Below are positions 35,544 to 44,239 of a stretch of 62,952 nucleotides of DNA, one piece after another. Each line of letters starts with the position of its first letter. Within the stretch, counting starts at the first letter, position 1. The stretch comes from an uncultured Porphyromonadaceae bacterium (GTDB lineage: Bacteria; Bacteroidota; Bacteroidia; Bacteroidales; Muribaculaceae). A program made the translations under genes and the position numbers. The stretch covers positions 1-62,952 of the forward strand of contig CANPGB010000018.1 of assembly GCA_947573485.1 (NCBI GenBank), read 5' to 3'. Below the pieces are notes generated by a model. That model did no database searches and had not been told where the DNA came from. It was given only the letters and a program-made list of their open reading frames with translations.

Positions 35544-36989
35544 ATGGAAAAAGCCAAACAGATTTTGATTTCGTGCATCGCCGCGGCCGCTCTCGCCTCG
35601 TGCGCCACCGGAACACGCAGTTCGGCAGGCGGTGAGGTTACCGGTGTCGGGGGCTCGGCATGGGCCGAACCTACGCCCTACGGCATGGTGCTCGTAGACC
35701 GTGGCTCTATGAAAGTAGGCGTCGGCAAAGCCGATTCGCTATGGAATCTTCAGGCCAACGCCCGCGGAATATCTGTCGACGGCTTCTGGATGGACGAGAC
35801 AGAAATCACCAACAGCAAATATAAACAGTTTGTTTTCTGGGTGCGCGACTCCATTATCCGCGAGCGTCTCGCCGACCCCGCATACGGCGGTAACGAAGAC
35901 TTCAAGATTGAGGAAGACCGCGAGGGCAACCCCGTGACACCGCACCTCAACTGGAATAAGGCCATACCCTGGCGAAACCCCAACGAAGATGAGCAGAGAG
36001 CCATTGAGAGCGTTTACCGCACGAACCCCATTACGGGCGTGCGCGAGCTCGACGGCACCCAACTCAACTACCGTTACGAAATTTTCAACCACACCGAGGC
36101 TGCCCGCCGCCGCAACAGGGTCGACCCCAAGCGCCGCGAGTACAATACCGATAAGCCTACCCCCACCACTCTGCCCACGATCTCGAAAGACACTGCCTTC
36201 ATCAACGATGAGGGCGAGATTATAAGGCAAACCATATCGCGCCCCCTCACCGGCGACTACGATTTCCTCAACACATATATAGTTAATGTGTACCCCGACA
36301 CCACTGCCTGGGTCAACGACTTCGAGAACGCCTACAACGAGCCCTACGTGCGCATGTATTTCTCGCATGGAGGTTACTCTGAATATCCCGTGGTAGGTGT
36401 GAGCTGGGAGCAGGCTAACGCTTTCGCCAACTGGCGCACCGATTATCTGAGGTGTGCCCTCGGTAAAGAAGGTGTGTACATAGAACCCTACCGCCTCCCG
36501 ACAGAGGCCGAGTGGGAGTATGCCGCCCGTGCAGGTGTCGACGAAAACATGTACCCCTGGGACGGCGACCTCACCATGAGCGACGACAAGGGCTGCTTCT
36601 ACGCCAACTTCAAGCCCATGGAAGGCAACTATGTGAAAGACGGCCATGTGATTACATCGCGCGTCGGCACATATGCCCCCAACGATTTCGGCCTCTACGA
36701 CATGGCCGGTAACGTGAGCGAGTGGACCTCGACGGCCTTCACCGAAAGCGTGGGACGCCTTACATCCGACCTCAACCCCGAGTACCGCTACGATGCCGCT
36801 GCTGAAGACCCCTACAAAATGAAGCGCAAGATTATACGCGGCGGCTCGTGGAAAGACGTAGCCCACAACGTGCGCTCCGACCTCCGCATGTGGGAGTACC
36901 AGAACGAGCAGCGCTCATATATCGGCTTCCGATGCGTGCGCACTCAGATTGGCTTCGCTAAGGGGCAGAAACAGAACAAGAAAAGATAA
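35544..36989 (+). CDS. gldK: T9SS ring lipoprotein GldK/PorK
   Basis: The 481-residue protein has a lipobox LASC (Cys20) and an FGE-sulfatase-like domain that fills most of its length, with VDGFWMDETEITNSKYKQF (about 73-91) and the C-terminal AGNVSEWTSTAF and GGSWKDVAHNVRSDLR segments. GldK forms periplasmic rings with GldN around the T9SS and is anchored in the outer membrane. Despite its fold it is not a formylglycine enzyme. An inserted region of about 100 residues in the middle (about 115-215) is common in GldK. It starts a four-gene core gldK-L-M-N. Confidence 0.97.
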   Translation: MEKAKQILISCIAAAALASCATGTRSSAGGEVTGVGGSAWAEPTPYGMVLVDRGSMKVGVGKADSLWNLQANARGISVDGFWMDETEITNSKYKQFVFWVRDSIIRERLADPAYGGNEDFKIEEDREGNPVTPHLNWNKAIPWRNPNEDEQRAIESVYRTNPITGVRELDGTQLNYRYEIFNHTEAARRRNRVDPKRREYNTDKPTPTTLPTISKDTAFINDEGEIIRQTISRPLTGDYDFLNTYIVNVYPDTTAWVNDFENAYNEPYVRMYFSHGGYSEYPVVGVSWEQANAFANWRTDYLRCALGKEGVYIEPYRLPTEAEWEYAARAGVDENMYPWDGDLTMSDDKGCFYANFKPMEGNYVKDGHVITSRVGTYAPNDFGLYDMAGNVSEWTSTAFTESVGRLTSDLNPEYRYDAAAEDPYKMKRKIIRGGSWKDVAHNVRSDLRMWEYQNEQRSYIGFRCVRTQIGFAKGQKQNKKR

Positions 36990-37017
36990 CTCTCTCTCCT
37001 ACAACACATAGACCACA

Positions 37018-38022
37018 ATGGGAAAAGTACAGCAATATAAACGCGGCATAGGCGCTTTCATCGCCAGCGAGAACGGCCAGCGTTTCTTTAACTTCGCCTA
37101 CAGTATAGGCGCCGCCATCGTTATCTGGGGCGCGCTCTTCAAGATTCTCCACTTGCCGGGCGGCAACGCCCTCCTCTCCATAGGCATGGGCACCGAGGTG
37201 CTTATGTTCGTGCTCACGGCTTTCGACCGTCCGCCCAAAGAATATAATTGGGAAGACGTATTCCCTGCCCTCAAAGGCAAGAAAGCCGAAGAGGAAGCCG
37301 GTGCCGACGATTTCGCGGTGCTTCAACAAGGCACAGCCATGCCCCATGTGAGCGAAGGCCAGGCCCGTCGTGCCGTTGGCATTCCTGAGAATATCGACCT
37401 TAGCGAGGACGACAGCCGCTCACTGAGCGAGAGCATCTCGAAAATGGCAGCTGCCGCCGACCAGCTCTCACGCATGGCCGAGCTCACAAGCGCCACACAG
37501 CAGTATCTCGACCAAATGGCCGCGATAGCTGCCGACATGCAGCAGCTCCATGCCACCACGGCCGCCCTCAACGAGGTTTCGGCAACCCTCCTCGACAGCT
37601 ACAAAGCTATCACGGAGAACTCCGCCGAGATTTCCGACAGCTCGCGCGGCTACGTTGAACAGATGCAGAACCTGCACCGCAACATAGGCGGCCTCAACAC
37701 TATCTATGAGCTCCAGCTCCGCAGTGTGTCGTCGCAGATCGACTCTATAGACCGCGTAAACCGCGGTATTAAAGACATACGCGACATGTACGAGAAATCG
37801 GCGTCGCAGAGCGCACGCTACTGCGAGGAGACCGAGCGTATGGCCCGCTATATGCAGCAGCTCAACAGCGTTTACGAAAAGATGCTCACCGCTATGACCG
37901 TGAACATGTATCGCCCCGCCATGACTCCCCCCGACATCGACGGCGTACCCGTAAACCCCACCCACAACCACGGAGCAAACCCCGCGCACACACCCGCAGG
38001 AGCCCCCGCCGCCACACTCTAA
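37018..38022 (+). CDS. gldL: T9SS motor membrane protein GldL/PorL
   Basis: The 334-residue protein has two inner-membrane helices near the N terminus (about 22-42 and 50-70) with the characteristic GALFKILHLPG turn between them. A long cytoplasmic helical region with repeated MAELTS-like coiled-coil segments follows, and the last 40 residues are Pro/Asn/His-rich. GldL forms a pentamer around a GldM dimer and is the proton-driven stator-like rotor of the system. It overlaps no gene; gldM starts 22 nt later. Confidence 0.96.
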   Translation: MGKVQQYKRGIGAFIASENGQRFFNFAYSIGAAIVIWGALFKILHLPGGNALLSIGMGTEVLMFVLTAFDRPPKEYNWEDVFPALKGKKAEEEAGADDFAVLQQGTAMPHVSEGQARRAVGIPENIDLSEDDSRSLSESISKMAAAADQLSRMAELTSATQQYLDQMAAIAADMQQLHATTAALNEVSATLLDSYKAITENSAEISDSSRGYVEQMQNLHRNIGGLNTIYELQLRSVSSQIDSIDRVNRGIKDIRDMYEKSASQSARYCEETERMARYMQQLNSVYEKMLTAMTVNMYRPAMTPPDIDGVPVNPTHNHGANPAHTPAGAPAATL

Positions 38023-38044
38023 GAACCACGTAAACACAGCATAA

Positions 38045-39610
38045 ATGGGAGCAAACAGCACCAGAATGTCGCCTCGCCAGAAGATGATAAACCTCATGTA
38101 TATCGTCCTCACGGCCATGCTCGCGCTTAATGTGTCGAGCGACGTGCTCGACGGTTTCACGCAGGTACACGAGGGTCTAAAGCGCTCCAACGACAATTTC
38201 GGAACCCGCAACACCGCCATCTACAACCAGCTTGCCGACCTTACCGCCCAGAACCCCGATAAGGGTCGCCCCTGGCTCGACAAAGCCGACGAGGTGCGCC
38301 GTGCCACAGCGGCCATATATAACTATGTGGATACGCTCAAGCACACCATAGTGCAGAAAGCCGACGGCGAAGACGGCGACCCCGATAATATTCTTAACCG
38401 CGACGACCTCGAATCGGCAGCGGTAGTGATGCTCGCACCCGGAAACCCGCGCGGCAAGGAGTTGCGCGAGCGCCTTGACAGCTACACCGGTTATATGGTA
38501 TCGCTGATTCCTGACAGCCTGAAAGGCAACACTATACGTGAGGCTCTCTCTACGGCACCCGTGACCCGCGCGGGTACTCTCGCCCCACAGTTGTGGGAGG
38601 AAGCCAAATTCGACCACCAGCCTGTTGTCGCAGCCGTAACCCTACTCTCCAAGCTCCAGAGCGATATTCTCTATGCCGAGGGTGAGGTGCTGTCGTCGCT
38701 CCTCTCGCAGGTCGACGCAGGAGACCTCCGCGTAAATGAGCTCAGTGCCTACGTCATGCCTCAATCGCGTCTTGTGATGCGTGGCAGCAAGTACTCGGCC
38801 AACATCGTGCTTGCCGCTGTCGACACCACCCAACGCCCGCGCGTCTACATCCAGGGGCGCCCCCTCGACAACGAGACCGGCCTCTATGAAGTAGCTGCCG
38901 GAAGCACCGGCACCTTCGACTACTCCGGCTGGCTCGAAGTGACGAACGGCGACGGCACCACTACACGCCGTGATTTCAAATCGTCGTACACCGTTATCGA
39001 GCCTATGGCCACGGTATCGGCTACCCTCATGAACGTGCTTTACGCAGGCATCGACAACCCCATAAGCATTTCGGTGCCGGGTGTTGCCATGGGCGACATC
39101 TCGGCCACCATGACCAACGGCACCCTCACCCGCAAGGGCGACGCCTGGGTAGCCCGCCCGCAAGGCGTGGGCAAAGAGGCCGTGGTGACTGTCACCGCAA
39201 CCATGGACGGTCGCCCCGTGACAATGGCTGCCACAACCTTCCGTGTGCGCAAGCTGCCCGACCCCACTCCGTTTATTGCATTCAAAGACGCCCAGGGCAA
39301 CATCGACCACTACCGTGGCGGTAAACCCTTTGCCAAAGCCCTGCTCATGGCCTCTACAGGCCTCGATGCCGCTATTGACGACGGCCTCCTCGACACCCCC
39401 TTCACCGTGGAGAGCTTCGAGACAGTATTCTTCGACTCCTCGGGCAACGCTCTGCCCGAAGTGAGCGCCGGAGCACAGTTCTCGCAGCGCCAGAAAGCGC
39501 AATTCCAGCGCCTCGGCCGCGGCAAACGCTTCTTTATCTCGCGAATCAAGGCAAAAGGCCCCGACGGTTTGACCCGCGACCTCTCGCCTATGGAAGTGAT
39601 TATCAACTAA
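38045..39610 (+). CDS. gldM: T9SS motor protein GldM/PorM
   Basis: The 521-residue protein starts with MGANSTRMSPRQKMINLMYIV, the single inner-membrane helix (about 15-30) with the conserved acidic residue of the motor nearby in SSDVLDGF. The periplasmic part has four beta-rich domains (D1-D4), here visible as the region with LMRGSK... replaced locally by LVMRGSKYSANIVLAA, then domains with AVDTTQRPRVYIQGR and YAGIDNPISISVPG. It transmits motor movement to the GldK/GldN ring in the outer membrane. It lies 20 nt upstream of gldN. Confidence 0.96.
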   Translation: MGANSTRMSPRQKMINLMYIVLTAMLALNVSSDVLDGFTQVHEGLKRSNDNFGTRNTAIYNQLADLTAQNPDKGRPWLDKADEVRRATAAIYNYVDTLKHTIVQKADGEDGDPDNILNRDDLESAAVVMLAPGNPRGKELRERLDSYTGYMVSLIPDSLKGNTIREALSTAPVTRAGTLAPQLWEEAKFDHQPVVAAVTLLSKLQSDILYAEGEVLSSLLSQVDAGDLRVNELSAYVMPQSRLVMRGSKYSANIVLAAVDTTQRPRVYIQGRPLDNETGLYEVAAGSTGTFDYSGWLEVTNGDGTTTRRDFKSSYTVIEPMATVSATLMNVLYAGIDNPISISVPGVAMGDISATMTNGTLTRKGDAWVARPQGVGKEAVVTVTATMDGRPVTMAATTFRVRKLPDPTPFIAFKDAQGNIDHYRGGKPFAKALLMASTGLDAAIDDGLLDTPFTVESFETVFFDSSGNALPEVSAGAQFSQRQKAQFQRLGRGKRFFISRIKAKGPDGLTRDLSPMEVIIN

Positions 39611-39629
39611 GCTACTACCCTCATCTACT

Positions 39630-40757
39630 ATGCCTACTATATTAAAATCGACATTGGCGGCTGTCCTCGCGCTGAGTTTTGCAGTATCGGCTGCCGCCCA
39701 GGACGAAAACTCGGGTGTTGTGCGTCGTCGCACAGCCGACCGCAACGCGCCCAAGCAACAGGACGGTACCGTTGTCACCGAGCGCATGCAGAATTTCTTC
39801 TCGGAAGATAACTCGCCGGTTACCGATGCCGACCGTCAATGGATGAGGGTCATATACCGCTCTATTGACCTCGACAAGGATAAGAACGCCGCTCTTTACT
39901 TCCCCGAGGAGCCCGTCGACGGCCAGGAGAATCTTTTCCGTATCATACTTCGCCTACTTGCCTCCAACACGATACCTGCCTACGAGTATCTCGACGGCCG
40001 TGAGATTTTCACCGACAAGTACCGTATCAAGACACGCGACGTTCTCGACCGCTTCTACATACCCTACACCGATGCCAAGGGCTCTACCGAAAAGAACCCC
40101 CGCTTCAATATCGATGAAAACGATGTGCCTACCAACGAGGTGCTCTCGTACTACATTGTTGAGCGCTGGGAGTTTGATACGCGCAACAACCGTCTGCGCC
40201 CGGTGGTCGAGGCCATATGCCCGGTGCTTCACCGCTCGGGCGACTTCGGTGGCGATGCTCTCAAATACCCCATGTTCTGGGTGAAATTCTCTGACCTCCG
40301 CCCCTATCTGGCCGCTCAGACCATTTTCATTGACGACGACAACAACCTTCCCACCTGCACCTACGACGACTTCTTCACGCTTAATCTCTACGACGGTGAC
40401 ATCTACAAGACCCGCAACCTGAAGAACAAGTCGATGGTCCAGCTGTATCCTGACCCCCACAACCTCAAGAAGGCTCAGGACAGCATACAGTCGACACTCA
40501 ATGATTTTGAAAAGAAACTTTGGGTACCCAGCCGCGAGGAAGTGATTGCCGCACGCGAAGCCCGCGAGGCCCTTGCAGCCGGTGCCGATACCACCAAGGT
40601 TGAGGAAGCGGTGACAAAGACCTCGAACACACGCGCCACCTCGCGCTCCACAAAGCGCTCTACCAAAGAGAAGAAAGCCAAGGTATCAAAGCCCAAGGCA
40701 CCCAAGGCGGCATCATCGTCGTCAAATGCCACACGCTCGGTGCGCCGCCGCAAATAA
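39630..40757 (+). CDS. gldN: T9SS ring protein GldN/PorN with basic tail
   Basis: The 375-residue exported protein has a signal peptide (about 1-23) and the GldN core: MRVIYRSIDLDKDKNAALYFPEEP (about 72-95, split here), FRIILRLLASNTIPAYEYLDG and VKFSDLRPYLAAQTIF. It binds GldK to form the periplasmic ring. From about residue 310 the sequence becomes low-complexity and strongly basic (repeats of Lys, Arg, Ser, Thr and Ala, ending RRRK), which is longer than in several characterised GldN proteins. The stop codon abuts the stop of the convergent yqgE/algH gene with no base between. Confidence 0.95.
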   Translation: MPTILKSTLAAVLALSFAVSAAAQDENSGVVRRRTADRNAPKQQDGTVVTERMQNFFSEDNSPVTDADRQWMRVIYRSIDLDKDKNAALYFPEEPVDGQENLFRIILRLLASNTIPAYEYLDGREIFTDKYRIKTRDVLDRFYIPYTDAKGSTEKNPRFNIDENDVPTNEVLSYYIVERWEFDTRNNRLRPVVEAICPVLHRSGDFGGDALKYPMFWVKFSDLRPYLAAQTIFIDDDNNLPTCTYDDFFTLNLYDGDIYKTRNLKNKSMVQLYPDPHNLKKAQDSIQSTLNDFEKKLWVPSREEVIAAREAREALAAGADTTKVEEAVTKTSNTRATSRSTKRSTKEKKAKVSKPKAPKAASSSSNATRSVRRRK

Positions 40758-41366
40758 TCAGTTGCAGGTCGCGTTACGCGGCAGCACCGACCAGCGCCTG
40801 AACTCGCCCCCCATTGCGCGCACCATGCGATGCCAGTAGCTGTCGCCGGCGCCCGTCAGAAGCTGCTCTCCCGTAGGCCTGAAAGGCATATTTGCCCATG
40901 TAGAGGCCATGACCTCGCGCTCGAGCTGACCTTCGACCCAATTGGAGTAACCGATAAAGAAACGTATGTAACCCTCGGTCTCATAGCCGCTGTTCACATA
41001 CTCAAGCGCAGCGTCAAAACTGCCGCCGACATACAGACCCGGAGCAAATTCCCTTGCTTCGGGTATTATATTTTCGCCAAGGGTGTGGATAAAAAACAGC
41101 CGGTCCTGCCCGGTGGGGCCTCCGCAGAAAACAGGCAGTTTAATGCCCGGAGCCACGCCGTCGAGGAGGTCGGCAAGAAAATATTCAGTGCGGTTGTTGA
41201 GCACAACGCCTGTGGCGCCCTCCTCAGGCACGTAATCGATAAGAGCCATTACTCCGTGATTGAAGCAATCGTCGTTGAGAAAAGGTTCCGCAACGAGCAC
41301 CTGCCCTGCCTGCGGATTCGTCTTCGGGATGTTGACTTTGAAAAGAAGTGAGCCGAGGTCTTTCAT
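40758..41366 (-). CDS. YqgE/AlgH family (UPF0301) protein
   Basis: The 202-residue cytoplasmic protein shows the family features GQVLVAEPFLNDDCFNHGVMALIDY (about 21-45, given in parts: GQVLVAEPFL, FNHGVMAL), GATGVVLNN and VFCGGPTGQDRLFFIHT. The fold is a compact alpha/beta barrel-like domain; its biochemical function is unknown, though in Pseudomonas AlgH has been linked to alginate control. It is convergent with gldN and has 0 bp of intergenic space, so transcript ends overlap. The ATG at 41366 agrees with the usual start MKDLGSLL. Confidence 0.9.
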   Translation of the reverse strand: MKDLGSLLFKVNIPKTNPQAGQVLVAEPFLNDDCFNHGVMALIDYVPEEGATGVVLNNRTEYFLADLLDGVAPGIKLPVFCGGPTGQDRLFFIHTLGENIIPEAREFAPGLYVGGSFDAALEYVNSGYETEGYIRFFIGYSNWVEGQLEREVMASTWANMPFRPTGEQLLTGAGDSYWHRMVRAMGGEFRRWSVLPRNATCN

Positions 41367-41419
41367 ATCTGCAAGAGTTAAAACGTTTTACTTTAAACGC
41401 TTTAACCCTGCCCTTTGGT

Positions 41420-42127
41420 TCAGTGAGCCTCCGACAGATTTTTTACGACATCAGCCGCATACTGCCTGCCCACGGGCAATACCACCCCGCCGGCAAGCTC
41501 GACCTCGGTGCGCGAGAAACGGCGCACCTTGCTCCGCGACACTATATACGAGCGGTGTATGCGCAGGAAGTCGGCAGCGGGCAGACGGTCGCCTATATTC
41601 TTGAGTATCACGCGCGACACCACGCACTCGCCATCGGTTCGGAATATCTTCACATATCCTTCCATAGCCTCGATATAAACTATATCGGCATATGGGATAG
41701 TCACGTTGCTATACTCCTTCTTTACAACGATATAGGCTTCTGCCTCGGCTTTGTCATCGGCACCGAGGCGCCTCAGGGCTTTGCCAAGCGCAGTTCGGAA
41801 GCGGGCGTAGGCAAAGGGTTTGTGCAGGTAGTCGACAGCATCGAGTTCGAAGCCGTCGAGGGCATAATCGAGGTAAGCCGTGGTAAATATGAAACAGCTC
41901 TTCTCGGGCAAACGCGCGGCGATGTCGAGCCCCGAGATTCCTCCCATTTCTATATCAAGGAAAACAATACCCGGCTGCTCTTTCAAGATTGCCTGCAGGC
42001 CCTCGGCAGGGTCGGTGAAGACACTCAGCTCCAGACCTCCGGCCCTCTCGCAGAATTTAGAAATGACATCGAGTGCGAGAGGTTCGTCGTCGATAGCGAT
42101 ACACTTTATTTTGTTGCTTGCGGGCAT
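41420..42127 (-). CDS. LytTR-type response regulator
   Basis: The 235-residue protein has a receiver domain (about 7-125) with phosphoacceptor Asp58 in IVFLDIEMGG and the conserved acidic pair DD at 13-14, then a LytTR DNA-binding domain (about 135-232) with AYIVVKKEYSNVTIPYADIVYIEA and LRIHRSYIVSRSKVR. It acts as transcription activator or repressor once phosphorylated. It overlaps the histidine kinase by 22 nt. The target genes are unknown; neighbours include the coiled-coil lipoprotein gene on the opposite strand. Confidence 0.96.
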   Translation of the reverse strand: MPASNKIKCIAIDDEPLALDVISKFCERAGGLELSVFTDPAEGLQAILKEQPGIVFLDIEMGGISGLDIAARLPEKSCFIFTTAYLDYALDGFELDAVDYLHKPFAYARFRTALGKALRRLGADDKAEAEAYIVVKKEYSNVTIPYADIVYIEAMEGYVKIFRTDGECVVSRVILKNIGDRLPAADFLRIHRSYIVSRSKVRRFSRTEVELAGGVVLPVGRQYAADVVKNLSEAH

Positions 42128-43158
42128 TGGCGGTCAAGATTTATGGTGAGATTTACAAAGAAGTCACCGTCGCGCTCCTCGGCGCTGAGGCTGTAGTCAT
42201 CGGCAAAGAGCGCTTTCAGGCGCGAGCGGGTATTTTCGAGGCCCACGGGCACATCGCGACGAAATTCGCCCGTGTGCCTCACTATGCTGTTGCGGGTGCG
42301 GAAAGTGAGCAGACGCCCGGAGAGTGTAAGCTCAATGGCAATTCGGCAGTCGCCGCCGGTCGAGGCTCCGTATTTGAAAGCGTTCTCCACAAAAGTTATC
42401 ATCAGCATCGGAGGTACGCACACACCACCCTCGTCTACAGTGTAGGTCCATTCGACGGTCGTGCGCGCGTTGAGTCTCAGCTTCTGCAGTTCTATATAGT
42501 TGTTGATATAGGCGATTTCCTCTTCGACGGGCACAAGCTCTTTCTCTACGGTGACATAGGTGTATCGGAGAATATCGGTAAACTTCACGAAGGCGTCCTC
42601 GGCTTTCTCCGATGTGCCCACCACGAGGCTATAGAGCGAATTGAGTGTGTTGAACAGGAAGTGCGGACTTATCTGCGCCTTGAACATCGCCAGCCGCGCC
42701 TCATCGCGCTGCCTCTCTATCTGCCTCTGCAACAGCAACTGCCCGTAGAGTGCCTGCACGAAAGCAGCCAGCAGCGCGTAGCCGCATACTATGGTAAACA
42801 TAAGCCAGAGCGAGACCGATACGCTGAAATCGCGCAGACGAGTCTGGAATTTGCTCAGCGAGGGTGTCACGAAATCAAGCTCGGGCAAGGGGTAGCACGA
42901 CAGCAGGTAGGTGGCGGCGGCGAGCCCCAAAGTTATGGCAGCGATACGCCGGTAGTCGCGGCTAATGATAAGGCGCGGGATATTCACTCTGATAAGGATG
43001 AAATAACTCGCATAGAGAAAGGCACAGACCGTGACAAAGAACAGGGGCCACTGCCTGAGCCAGCTGTGCGCCGGGCCCAGAAACACAAGCAGTGGCACAA
43101 GCACCACGCAGAAGAAGAGGTTGAATATTACCGAGGTCTTGCCTTCTACTGAAATCAT
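42106..43158 (-). CDS. LytS/YehU-type sensor histidine kinase
   Basis: The 350-residue inner-membrane protein has four predicted helices (about 10-30, 36-56, 70-88 and 113-138) and no large sensor domain. The His-kinase domain of the PF06580 type has the H-box KAQISPHFLFNTLNSL with His166 and an ATPase domain with PPMLMITFVENAFKYG and GLENTRSRL. It phosphorylates the LytTR regulator encoded in the same operon. The ATG at 43158 is taken because the -7 box lies just upstream at 43163-43170. Confidence 0.94.
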   Translation of the reverse strand: MISVEGKTSVIFNLFFCVVLVPLLVFLGPAHSWLRQWPLFFVTVCAFLYASYFILIRVNIPRLIISRDYRRIAAITLGLAAATYLLSCYPLPELDFVTPSLSKFQTRLRDFSVSVSLWLMFTIVCGYALLAAFVQALYGQLLLQRQIERQRDEARLAMFKAQISPHFLFNTLNSLYSLVVGTSEKAEDAFVKFTDILRYTYVTVEKELVPVEEEIAYINNYIELQKLRLNARTTVEWTYTVDEGGVCVPPMLMITFVENAFKYGASTGGDCRIAIELTLSGRLLTFRTRNSIVRHTGEFRRDVPVGLENTRSRLKALFADDYSLSAEERDGDFFVNLTINLDRQCPQATK

Positions 43159-43162
43159 GCCG

Positions 43163-43170
43163 CAAAGATA
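43163..43170 (-). promoter_or_regulatory. -7 box for the two-component operon
   Basis: TATCTTTG on the minus strand ends 5 bp before the kinase ATG, so the leader would be very short or absent. Confidence 0.5.
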
Positions 43171-43257
43171 GCACACAAAGGGCTAAATAACGTTGTTGTT
43201 AAACTACAAAATCGTGTCGTTCATTTACACTTTTGTCATTGAACGGCTCCGGCGCTA

Positions 43258-43265
43258 TATATTTG
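43258..43265 (+). promoter_or_regulatory. -7 box for the coiled-coil lipoprotein gene
   Basis: TATATTTG, 19 bp before the ATG. A TTTG at 43232-43235 is 22 bp further upstream, slightly longer than the optimum. Confidence 0.55.
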
Positions 43266-43283
43266 CAGAAAAATCTTTCCGCA

Positions 43284-44147
43284 ATGAAAAAGCTGTTGGC
43301 AGTAATCGCTGTTGCGCCCCTTATGTTCGGGGGCTGCACATCCAAGGAGCCGGCGCCCGAAACGCCGTCGCTCATGGAGGCATCGCGCCGCGAACTTGTC
43401 GACGCGCTGCAGGAGCGCGACCAGCTCCTCTCCCTCGTCAAGGAAATCAGCCTCGACATGGAAGAAATACGCCACGTCGAGGGCTTGATTACAGGTTCAA
43501 GCTCTTCGGGAGGTGAGCTTCAGGCCAGCAGCACGCGGCTGCTCGCCGACATCGCCACCGTGCAGAAAGCTCTTGCCGACCGCAGGCGCCGCCTCGACGA
43601 GCTCGAAACAAAACTCGAGAGCTCGGTGCTGTATACCGAAGAGCTGCAGAGCACTCTCAATGTTATCCGCAACACGCTCGATTCACAGAGCCGCACAGTG
43701 TCTGCTCTGAAGAAATCGCTCACCAAGGCCAACGCCAAGATTGATTCTCTTACAACCGAGGTTGACTCTCTGCACTCGACCGTAGCTGTTGTCAACGAAG
43801 AACTTGTGGCCGCACGAGCCGACTCGGAGCGATACGAGAGCGAACTCAGCACCTGCTACTATGTGGCGGCCTCCAAGCAGCAGCTTAAAGCGCATAATAT
43901 AATTGAGACACCCTTCCTGCGCAAGCGGCGACTTTTGAACGGCGACTTCGACCACAACTTCTTTGTAACGGCCGACAAACGTGAGCTCCGCGCGATAGCC
44001 CTCCCCGCAGGCAAGAGCTCCGTGCTTACCACACATCCCGAAGGTAGCTTCGAAATTTCGCGCCACGCAGCTGCCTGTACCCTGCATATCACCGACCCGG
44101 GCCGCTTCTGGAGTCTCAGCAATTATCTTGTGATAGAGACCGACTGA
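43284..44147 (+). CDS. Coiled-coil lipoprotein, unknown
   Basis: The 287-residue product has a lipobox FGGC (Cys18). Residues about 30-190 form a long heptad-type coiled coil with segments LEEIRHVEGL-like and RRRLDELETKLESS, SLTTEVDSLHSTV. The C-terminal 90 residues are globular, with FDHNFFVTADKREL and ISRHAAACTLHIT. It may stretch across the periplasm from a membrane anchor. Its gene runs away from the two-component genes and shares the intergenic region with them, so the LytTR regulator could control it; that is inference. Family not recognised. Confidence 0.8.
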   Translation: MKKLLAVIAVAPLMFGGCTSKEPAPETPSLMEASRRELVDALQERDQLLSLVKEISLDMEEIRHVEGLITGSSSSGGELQASSTRLLADIATVQKALADRRRRLDELETKLESSVLYTEELQSTLNVIRNTLDSQSRTVSALKKSLTKANAKIDSLTTEVDSLHSTVAVVNEELVAARADSERYESELSTCYYVAASKQQLKAHNIIETPFLRKRRLLNGDFDHNFFVTADKRELRAIALPAGKSSVLTTHPEGSFEISRHAAACTLHITDPGRFWSLSNYLVIETD

Positions 44148-44190
44148 GCGGTGTTCGTTGGCACATTTCCGCCGTATATTTACACACTTT

Positions 44191-44220
44191 TTGCGCGCCC
44201 GATTCATAGGCTTAAATTTG
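44191..44220 (+). promoter_or_regulatory. Promoter of the SusC/SusD operon
   Basis: TTG (44191-44193) and TAAATTTG (44213-44220) with 19 bp between them; the ATG follows 20 bp later. Confidence 0.75.
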
Positions 44221-44239
44221 CACAAGCAAATCATTGTCT

